From: an uncultured Eubacteriales bacterium
GTDB lineage: Bacteria > Bacillota > Clostridia > Oscillospirales > Acutalibacteraceae
Assembly (NCBI GenBank): GCA_934445015.1
Contig: CAKSDJ010000068.1
Location: 1 to 5,480 of the forward strand
Direction of reading: 5' to 3'
DNA: 5,480 bases
In this document: positions 1-4,724 of the stretch, one piece after another
Position numbering within the stretch: position 1 is the first letter of the stretch
Layout: each line of letters starts with the position of its first letter
Program-made: the position numbers and the translations under genes
Notes under the pieces: model-generated
What the model was told of the DNA's origin: nothing
Databases searched by the model: none
Seen by the model: the letters and a program-made list of their open reading frames with translations, nothing else

Positions 1-1
1 C

Positions 2-382
2 GATTTCAAAGCAGAGTTTTCGGGACATACGTTTGAATGTCTTGACAAAGGCTTTGAAAAAGATGAAAACGTCGACGTTGTTGTGCGCCCTGAGGATGTA
101 GATATTGTTTCTGCCGATAAAGGTATGTTAACGGGCGTTGTAACCTCGGTTGATTTTTTGGGCGTTCACTATGAAATAATTGTTGACATAGGCGGTTTCA
201 AGTGGATGATACAGACCACCGATGAGTGTTTTGTCGGTGAAAACGTAGGTCTTTATATAGAACCCGACGCAATACACATTATGAAAAAGTCCGAGTATTC
301 GGGACTTTACGGAGATTACAGTACATACAGCGAAGAAATGGATCACCTTTCTGATGTTGAGTCGGAGGCCGAAGATGAATAA
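2..382 (+). CDS. potA: Spermidine/putrescine import ATP-binding protein PotA, C-terminal fragment (5' end outside window)
   Basis: This is the last 126 residues of the ATPase subunit that powers the PotABCD polyamine importer on the inner face of the membrane. The frame is open from the first bases of the window, so the gene starts upstream. Walker A, Walker B and the ABC signature are therefore not visible. What remains is the C-terminal TOBE-type regulatory domain. It contains the family-typical phrase VVVRPEDV, then a beta-rich stretch (GVVTSVDFLGVHYEI) and EPDAIHIMKK. A Tyr/Asp/Glu-rich tail follows, ending ESEAEDE. A GTG at 83 could be read as a start, but the upstream in-frame sequence is clearly coding, so it is an internal Val. 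The stop overlaps the potB start by 8 nt. Assignment rests on the TOBE phrase together with potB, potC and potD directly downstream. Confidence 0.9.
   Translation, partial: DFKAEFSGHTFECLDKGFEKDENVDVVVRPEDVDIVSADKGMLTGVVTSVDFLGVHYEIIVDIGGFKWMIQTTDECFVGENVGLYIEPDAIHIMKKSEYSGLYGDYSTYSEEMDHLSDVESEAEDE
364..368 (+). promoter_or_regulatory. Ribosome binding site that fixes the potB start
   Basis: GGAGG lies 6 nt before the ATG at 375. An in-frame ATG at 354 would add seven residues (MLSRRPK), but it lies upstream of this site and has no Shine-Dalgarno at a proper distance. The 375 start is therefore preferred, giving an N-terminus of MNKKSFGSR. The site lies inside the potA coding sequence, as expected for translationally coupled genes. 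Confidence 0.8.
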
Positions 383-1196
383 AAAAAGTTTCGGCAGCCG
401 AATAACAGCGGCTCCTTATATTCTTTGGTCGGTAATCTTTATCGTTGTTCCGCTTTTTATAATGATGTACTTTGCTTTTACTGACAGTTCGGGTGCCTTT
501 ACCCTTGCAAATTTTGAGCAGATAGGCAAATTTAAAAAGGCGTTCGGCATATCGGTTTTATATGCGCTTATCGCTACGGTTATAACGCTGTTGCTCGCTT
601 ACCCTATGGCATACTGTATGACAAAAATGAAAATAAGTTCACAGCGTATGACCATGCTGCTTATTATGTTGCCTATGTGGATGAATTTTTTAATACGTAC
701 ATATTCATGGATCACAATTTTGGCAAATACAGGTCTTATAAACAAGTTTTTAGGTGCTTTGGGTATAGGTCCGCTGCAACTGATAAACACTCCGGGTGCG
801 GTAATTTTAGGTATGGTATATGACTTTATACCGTATATGATTTTGCCGATATATACCGCTATGTCGAAAATCGATAAATCTTTGCTTGAAGCCGCAAGCG
901 ACCTCGGTTCAAACGGTATGTCGCGTATGCGCCGCGTTATAGTACCCCTTTCGCTGCCGGGCGTAATATCCGGCATTACGATGGTGTTTGTGCCGTCGGT
1001 AAGCACGTTTTACATTTCACAAAAATTGGGCGGCAACAAAACTCTGCTTATAGGCGACGCCATAGAATACCTTTTTAACACCGGTCCGCAATACTACAAC
1101 GTTGCCTCTACCCTGTCGCTTATACTTATGGTAATGATACTTATTTGCACGCTGATAATGAACAAATTCGGCGACGATGAGGAGGTTGTTGTATGA
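375..1196 (+). CDS. potB: Spermidine/putrescine ABC transporter permease PotB
   Basis: A 273-residue inner-membrane permease that pairs with PotC to form the polyamine channel of PotABCD. Six hydrophobic segments can be seen at about residues 15-35, 57-80, 92-116, 139-161, 195-214 and 242-263. The cytoplasmic EAA loop that docks on the ATPase is intact: E172-A-A-S-D-L-G178 and then P191 (LEAASDLG...VIVPLSLPG). Other family-like phrases are LPMWMNFLIRTYSW (99-112) and the late Gly/Asn-rich GGNKTLLIGDAIEYLF. The C-terminus is short and acidic (GDDEEVVV). Length is normal for the family. The start overlaps potA by 8 nt (ATGAATAA) and the stop overlaps potC by 4 nt (ATGA), so this is a coupled operon. 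Substrate is inferred from family and context; related 2-aminoethylphosphonate or thiamine importers are less likely given PotD. Confidence 0.93.
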   Translation: MNKKSFGSRITAAPYILWSVIFIVVPLFIMMYFAFTDSSGAFTLANFEQIGKFKKAFGISVLYALIATVITLLLAYPMAYCMTKMKISSQRMTMLLIMLPMWMNFLIRTYSWITILANTGLINKFLGALGIGPLQLINTPGAVILGMVYDFIPYMILPIYTAMSKIDKSLLEAASDLGSNGMSRMRRVIVPLSLPGVISGITMVFVPSVSTFYISQKLGGNKTLLIGDAIEYLFNTGPQYYNVASTLSLILMVMILICTLIMNKFGDDEEVVV

Positions 1197-1996
1197 AAAC
1201 ACTCTCCCGTATATATGTTGCGTTAATACTTATTTTTTTGTATGCACCCGTGGCGGTTATGATTTTCTTTTCATTCAACTCGGGTGAAAGTGTGTGGGTA
1301 TTTGAAGGATTTTCGCTTGATTGGTACAAAGGGCTTGTTATAAATACGTCTATGCTTACGGCACTTAAACACACTTTGATTGTTGCGGTGCTGTCGTCGT
1401 TTATATCTACCGTTTTAGGCACTGCGGCGTCTGTAGGCATTCTGGCGCTTCGCAAACGCATAAGCCGAAGTGTTGTCATGTCGATAACAAACATACCTAT
1501 GATGAATGCCGATATTGTAACCGGTGTGTCGCTTATGCTGCTTTTTGTATTTGTCGGCAATCTTTTCGGTTTAAAAGAATCTTTGGGATTTATAACGGTG
1601 CTTGCCGCTCATATAACCTTTAATCTGCCGTATGTAATACTATCTGTAATGCCGCGGCTCCGCGCTACCGATTCAAGCCTTAATGAGGCGGCTCTTGACC
1701 TCGGTTGCACACCGGTAAAAGCATTTTTTAAAGTTATATTGCCGTCAATATCGACTTCTATTTTTACGGGTGCTATAATGGCGTTTACACTGTCGCTTGA
1801 CGATTTTGTTATCAGTTATTTTACCTGCGGTCACTATCAGACCCTGCCTATCGTAATTTATAATATGACTAAAAAGACGGTAACGCCCGATGTTTACGCG
1901 CTTTCTACAATTATATTTTTAGCGGTATTCGTGCTGCTTGTAATGTATAACGCTCTCCAGTCAAAAAGTGATTCAAGGAGGGGTTTAAATGTTTAA
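1193..1996 (+). CDS. potC: Spermidine/putrescine ABC transporter permease PotC
   Basis: A 267-residue inner-membrane permease, the partner of PotB. The N-terminus runs straight into a membrane segment (residues 7-28, YVALILIFLYAPVAVMIFFSF), which is typical of PotC. Further hydrophobic segments lie at about 60-84, 95-120, 131-152, 186-206 and 234-253. The EAA loop is E165-A-A-L-D-L-G171 followed by P184 (NEAALDLGC...VILPSI). SLDDFVISYF at 201-210 is a hallmark of the PotC/PotI branch. GGAGG at 1181-1185 sits 7 nt before the ATG, inside the end of potB, and the junction is a classic ATGA overlap. The last coding bases overlap potD by 8 nt. No truncation or frameshift is seen. Confidence 0.93.
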   Translation: MKTLSRIYVALILIFLYAPVAVMIFFSFNSGESVWVFEGFSLDWYKGLVINTSMLTALKHTLIVAVLSSFISTVLGTAASVGILALRKRISRSVVMSITNIPMMNADIVTGVSLMLLFVFVGNLFGLKESLGFITVLAAHITFNLPYVILSVMPRLRATDSSLNEAALDLGCTPVKAFFKVILPSISTSIFTGAIMAFTLSLDDFVISYFTCGHYQTLPIVIYNMTKKTVTPDVYALSTIIFLAVFVLLVMYNALQSKSDSRRGLNV

Positions 1997-3089
1997 AAAA
2001 GCACTTGCATTGCTGATTTCTGCGGCGCTTTGCCTTTCGCTTTGCGGCTGCGGTTATGAATATGCCGAACTTAATCTTGTATCAGAATACAGCCGTGACC
2101 TTGCAGGCACTGAACTTAACGTATATAACTGGGGTGAATATATATCAGACGGAAGCGACGGTTCAATAGACGTAAACCGTGAATTTGAACGGGTTACGGG
2201 CATCAAGGTAAATTATACAACCTTTGAAAGCAACGAAACTATGTATTCACAGTTAAAAAACGGCGGCGTCAGTTACGACATTGTTATTCCGTCCGATTAT
2301 ATGATATCACGCTTAAAGTCGGAAGGAATGCTTACAACGGTTGACACATCGTCAATACCCAATTACAAATACATTGACGACTCGTATAAGGGTTTATACT
2401 TTGACCCCGATCAAAATTACAGTGTGCCTTATAACGTAGGCCTTGTGGGTGTGATTTACAACAGCTCTTTAATAGATGAGCCCGAACATTCATGGGCGGC
2501 TTTATGGGATAAAAAATATGAAAATATGTCGCTTAATTTCAATAATCCGCGCGACGGATTTATGACGGCTCAAAAACTTTTGGGTTACAGTGTTAACTCT
2601 GTAAATCTTGCCGAGTGGGATGAGGCTGCCGAGTTGCTCAAACAAGGCAAAAGCGTTTTACAGTCTTATGTTATGGATGAGATTTACGGCAAACTTGAAA
2701 CAGGCGAAGCCGCAATAGGGCCTTATTACGCAGGCGATTTTCTTGTTATGCAGGAAGTAAACGAGGATCTGCGGTTCTTTTACCCAAAGGAAGGCACAAA
2801 TATTTTTATTGACTCTGTGTGCATACCCAAATGCGTTAAAAACTATGAGGCGGCAATGATGTATATTAACTTTTTACTGGAACCCGACATTGCGCTTGCA
2901 AATGCAGAATATATCGGTTACGCTTCACCAAATAGAGCCGTTATCGAAAATCCGGAATATTGCTACTATAAAAATGAAATTTTGTATCCCGATGATGACG
3001 CGATAAAAAATTGCGAGTATTATTACGATATTTCGGATGAAGTGCGTATGCATTATGAAAATCTGTGGCTTGATTTAAAATTATACTGA
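1989..3089 (+). CDS. potD: Spermidine/putrescine-binding lipoprotein PotD
   Basis: A 366-residue extracytoplasmic binding protein that captures polyamine for PotB/PotC. The N-terminus is a lipoprotein signal: MFKK, a hydrophobic stretch (5-18), then the lipobox L18-C-G-C21, so Cys21 should be lipidated after cleavage. The mature protein shows the PotD pattern: NVYNWGEYI (44-52), DIVIPSDYMI (97-106), VPYNVGLVGVIYN (146-158), NNPRDGF (185-191), GPYYAGDF (244-251), PKEGTNIFIDSVCIP (266-280) and EYIGYASPN (307-315). By comparison with remembered E. coli PotD, Trp48 and Tyr51 match the aromatic clamp and Asp275 matches the acidic amine ligand. Several other ligand positions differ. AAGGAGGGG (1975-1983) lies 5 nt before the ATG. 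The gene is last in the operon and is followed at once by a terminator. Whether putrescine or spermidine is preferred cannot be read from the sequence. Confidence 0.93.
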   Translation: MFKKALALLISAALCLSLCGCGYEYAELNLVSEYSRDLAGTELNVYNWGEYISDGSDGSIDVNREFERVTGIKVNYTTFESNETMYSQLKNGGVSYDIVIPSDYMISRLKSEGMLTTVDTSSIPNYKYIDDSYKGLYFDPDQNYSVPYNVGLVGVIYNSSLIDEPEHSWAALWDKKYENMSLNFNNPRDGFMTAQKLLGYSVNSVNLAEWDEAAELLKQGKSVLQSYVMDEIYGKLETGEAAIGPYYAGDFLVMQEVNEDLRFFYPKEGTNIFIDSVCIPKCVKNYEAAMMYINFLLEPDIALANAEYIGYASPNRAVIENPEYCYYKNEILYPDDDAIKNCEYYYDISDEVRMHYENLWLDLKLY

Positions 3090-3094
3090 AAATA

Positions 3095-3140
3095 AAAACT
3101 GAGGTTTGCCTGACAGCAGACTTCAGTTTTATTTTTTATT
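3095..3140 (+). terminator. Intrinsic terminator of the pot operon
   Basis: The 5' arm at 3095-3109 (AAAACTGAGGTTTGC) pairs along its full length with 3116-3130 (GCAGACTTCAGTTTT). This gives a 15-bp stem with two G-U wobbles and a 6-nt loop (CTGACA). The tail TTTTATTTTTTATT follows directly. The wobbles pair only in + strand RNA, so the terminator points the same way as potD, whose stop lies 5 nt upstream. Confidence 0.92.
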
Positions 3141-3164
3141 GGCAATTAAATTTTTTTTGAATTT

Positions 3165-3177
3165 TTATACCGTATAA
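3165..3177. repeat. Odd-centred palindrome upstream of the adh promoter (upper)
   Basis: TTATAC-C-GTATAA is a perfect 6+1+6 palindrome in AT-rich DNA. Its centre lies about 34 bp before the -35 hexamer and exactly 22 bp before the centre of a second odd-centred palindrome. The right arm includes a TATAAT (3173-3178), but no -35 hexamer is correctly spaced for it. It could be a regulator site or chance in AT-rich sequence. Confidence 0.4.
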
Positions 3178-3186
3178 TTTTGCAAA

Positions 3187-3199
3187 TCAAAAATTTTGA
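3187..3199. repeat. Odd-centred palindrome / possible UP element directly before the -35 box
   Basis: TCAAAA-A-TTTTGA is a perfect 6+1+6 palindrome ending 5 bp before the -35 hexamer. The A- and T-tracts at this position are also what an UP element, bound by the RNA polymerase alpha subunit, would look like. Both readings rest on sequence and position only. Confidence 0.4.
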
Positions 3200-3204
3200 A
3201 AGCA

Positions 3205-3233
3205 TTGACACGATAGTCTTTTTGTATTATAAT
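3205..3233 (+). promoter_or_regulatory. Consensus sigma-A promoter for the alcohol dehydrogenase gene
   Basis: TTGACA at 3205-3210 and TATAAT at 3228-3233 are both perfect consensus hexamers, separated by the optimal 17 bp. Transcription should start near 3240, about 165 nt before the adh ATG. It is the only strong promoter in the gap between the pot terminator and adh. A promoter this close to consensus suggests high basal expression, probably held in check by a repressor or by the leader. Confidence 0.9.
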
Positions 3234-3249
3234 TGCCTTGTAGAATGTG

Positions 3250-3291
3250 GTGTTATGTTTCCAGATTTTGCGTGTTATCATTTTTGATAAC
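3250..3291. repeat. Candidate operator cluster: repeated GTGTTAT plus a perfect inverted repeat
   Basis: GTTATCA (3274-3280), spacer TTTT and TGATAAC (3285-3291) form a perfect 7+4+7 inverted repeat. The left arm belongs to GTGTTAT at 3272-3278, which is repeated exactly at 3250-3256, 22 bp (about two helical turns) upstream. The cluster starts about 10 bp after the predicted transcription start, a common position for repressor operators that block elongation or open-complex escape. It could instead be a weak RNA hairpin with no U-tract. The spacing fits neither Rex nor FNR/CRP sites. Confidence 0.45.
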
Positions 3292-3364
3292 TCTATCTAT
3301 CTTAGTTAGTTATTCAATTTTGGGGGTAAATTTGATAAAATAGCTTACAGAGTTCGGTGCTTGG

Positions 3365-3376
3365 TTAAGTACTTAA
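3365..3376. repeat. TTAAGTACTTAA palindrome before the adh ribosome binding site
   Basis: This is a perfect 12-nt palindrome without a spacer, ending 17 nt before the Shine-Dalgarno of adh. With no loop it is unlikely to fold as a hairpin in RNA, so it fits a DNA-binding site better, if it is functional at all. Confidence 0.3.
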
Positions 3377-3406
3377 TTTATACAAATTTTTTCAGGAGGT
3401 TATTTT

Positions 3407-4630
3407 ATGGCACGATTTACTCTTCCCCGTGACGTTTATCACGGCAAAGGCTCATTGGAGGCTTTAAAAACATTTAAGGGCAAAAAGGCAATCATTTGTG
3501 TTGGCGGCGGCTCTATGAAACGTTTCGGTTTTCTTGACAAAGCCGAAAGTTATTTAAAAGAGGCCGGTTTTGAAGTTAAAATATTCGACGGCATCGAGCC
3601 TGACCCTTCAGTTGAAACCGTTATGCGCGGTGCAAACGCAATGATTGAATTTGAACCTGACTGGATAGTGGCTATCGGCGGCGGCTCACCTATTGACGCA
3701 GCAAAAGCCATGTGGATTAAATACGAGTATCCAGATTGCACATTTGAAGATATGTGCAAGGTATTCGGTATTCCGGAACTTCGCAGAAAAGCACATTTCT
3801 GTGCGGTATCTTCCACTTCCGGCACCGCTACCGAAGTAACTGCATTTTCGATTATTACAGATTACAGCAAGGGCATTAAATACCCGATTGCAGACTTTGA
3901 GATCACACCTGATGTAGCAATTGTTGACCCTGAACTTGCAGAAACAATGCCTCAGAAATTGGTTGCGCATACAGGTATGGACGCTATGACACATGCTGTT
4001 GAAGCGTATGTTTCGACCGCTAATTGTGACTACACCGACCCGCTTGCCATTCACGCAATTGAAATGATTATGAAAGACCTTGTTCCTTCATACAACGGCG
4101 ATATGGCAGCAAGAGACCGTATGCACAACGCACAGTGCCTTGCAGGTATGGCATTTTCAAATGCTTTGCTCGGCATAGTTCACTCTATGGCACACAAAAC
4201 GGGTGCTGCATTTGCAGATTACGGCGCACATATTATCCACGGTGCCGCAAATGCAATGTATCTGCCTAAGGTTATTGCCTTTAACGCTAAGGATGAAACC
4301 GCTAAAAAACGTTACGGCGTTATTGTAGATTATATGGGCATTGCCGATAAGGATGCTTCTGACGACTGCAAAGTAGCAGCGCTTATCAAGTATTTGCGCA
4401 AGATGAATGATGAACTTAATATTCCTCATTGCATTAAAAACTACGGCAAAGACAGTTATCCGACAGAAAACGGCTTTGTACCCGAAGAAGTATTCCTTGA
4501 AAGGCTTCACGATATTGCCGTTAATGCAATTGCTGACGCTTGCACAGGTTCTAACCCGCGCCAGCCTTCTGTTGAGGAAATGGAAAAACTTCTTAAATGT
4601 TGCTACTACGATACCGAAGTTGATTTTTAA
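3407..4630 (+). CDS. Iron-containing (type III) alcohol dehydrogenase, butanol/ethanol dehydrogenase-like
   Basis: A 407-residue cytoplasmic enzyme that interconverts an aldehyde and an alcohol with NAD(P)H. In fermenters it usually works towards ethanol, butanol or another alcohol. Length is near that of single-domain enzymes of this family and of the C-terminal half of AdhE. The N-terminal nucleotide-binding half has VGGGSMK (32-38), DGIEPDPSVETV (61-72), GGGSPIDAAKA (91-101) and SSTSGTATEVTAF (135-147). The iron half has the first family signature around D192-A-M-T-H196. It is followed by H259 (HSMAHKTG) and H278 (IHGAANAMYLP), giving the usual Asp/His/His/His metal set. Between H259 and H278 there are five more residues than in AdhE or FucO. 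AGGAGG at 3394-3399 lies 7 nt before the ATG. It has its own promoter, separate from pot. The natural substrate cannot be fixed from sequence. Confidence 0.92.
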   Translation: MARFTLPRDVYHGKGSLEALKTFKGKKAIICVGGGSMKRFGFLDKAESYLKEAGFEVKIFDGIEPDPSVETVMRGANAMIEFEPDWIVAIGGGSPIDAAKAMWIKYEYPDCTFEDMCKVFGIPELRRKAHFCAVSSTSGTATEVTAFSIITDYSKGIKYPIADFEITPDVAIVDPELAETMPQKLVAHTGMDAMTHAVEAYVSTANCDYTDPLAIHAIEMIMKDLVPSYNGDMAARDRMHNAQCLAGMAFSNALLGIVHSMAHKTGAAFADYGAHIIHGAANAMYLPKVIAFNAKDETAKKRYGVIVDYMGIADKDASDDCKVAALIKYLRKMNDELNIPHCIKNYGKDSYPTENGFVPEEVFLERLHDIAVNAIADACTGSNPRQPSVEEMEKLLKCCYYDTEVDF

Positions 4631-4671
4631 TAATCGTTTGGCGGCGGATATTTTTTCTTAACATATTATTT

Positions 4672-4703
4672 GTAAGGCGGTCGCACAAAAGCGGTCGCCT
4701 TAC
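4672..4703 (+). terminator. RNA hairpin between adh and nfnA (weak terminator or processing/attenuation stem)
   Basis: GTAAGGCGGTCGC (4672-4684) pairs fully with GCGGTCGCCTTAC (4691-4703), giving a 13-bp GC-rich stem with two G-U wobbles and an ACAAAA loop. The wobbles would be C-A mismatches in - strand RNA, so the structure belongs to + strand transcripts. It starts 41 nt after the adh stop. The sequence after it (TTTGAATAGG) is a poor U-tract and already contains the nfnA ribosome binding site. Full termination here is therefore doubtful; partial read-through into nfnA or protection of the adh mRNA 3' end is plausible. Confidence 0.55.
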
Positions 4704-4724
4704 TTTGAATAGGAGAAGCAGTAT

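Larger units (their letters stand above)
3240..3406 (+). other. Long untranslated leader of the alcohol dehydrogenase mRNA
   Basis: This is the predicted 5' leader between the promoter's likely start point and the adh ATG. It contains a perfect 7-bp inverted repeat (3274-3291), a repeated GTGTTAT, a TTAAGTACTTAA palindrome (3365-3376) and the Shine-Dalgarno (3394-3399). I find no intrinsic terminator, no T-box-like motif and no riboswitch class that I recognise. I see no convincing small ORF with its own ribosome binding site. Its length is inferred from the promoter position. Confidence 0.5.

Noticed and set aside
83..85. GTG as a start codon for a 99-residue stand-alone protein
   Set aside because: The same frame is open and PotA-like from the window edge, and no ribosome binding site precedes the GTG. 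It is an internal Val in VVVRPEDV.
354..374. Earlier ATG for potB
   Set aside because: It lies upstream of the GGAGG at 364-368 and has no ribosome binding site of its own. The 375 start is correctly spaced.
599..1560. Long antisense reading frames opposite potB and potC (599-1006 and 1141-1560, - strand)
   Set aside because: They lie opposite well-supported membrane proteins, lack family-like sequence and ribosome binding sites, and are composition shadows.
3173..3178. A second TATAAT as the -10 of another promoter
   Set aside because: No TTGACA-like hexamer lies 16-18 bp upstream; the nearest TTGAAT is only 10 bp away.
3272..3293. Rex, FNR/CRP or Fur/PerR box before adh
   Set aside because: The half-site sequence and the 4-nt spacing of the GTTATCA/TGATAAC repeat do not fit the consensus of any of these as I know them.
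3313..3341. TAAAAT (3336-3341) as a second, proximal adh promoter
   Set aside because: The hexamer 17 bp upstream (TTCAAT) is a poor -35, and the upstream promoter is far better.
3503..3687. Direct repeat GGCGGCGGCTC (3503-3513 and 3677-3687)
   Set aside because: Both copies encode the Gly-Gly-Gly-Ser turns of the dehydrogenase's nucleotide-binding half; this is codon reuse, not a repeat element.
4638..4669. TATTAT (4664-4669) as an nfnA promoter
   Set aside because: The only candidate -35 (TTGGCG at 4638) is 20 bp away, too far, and at 17 bp the sequence is GCGGCG. Transcription would also start inside the hairpin.
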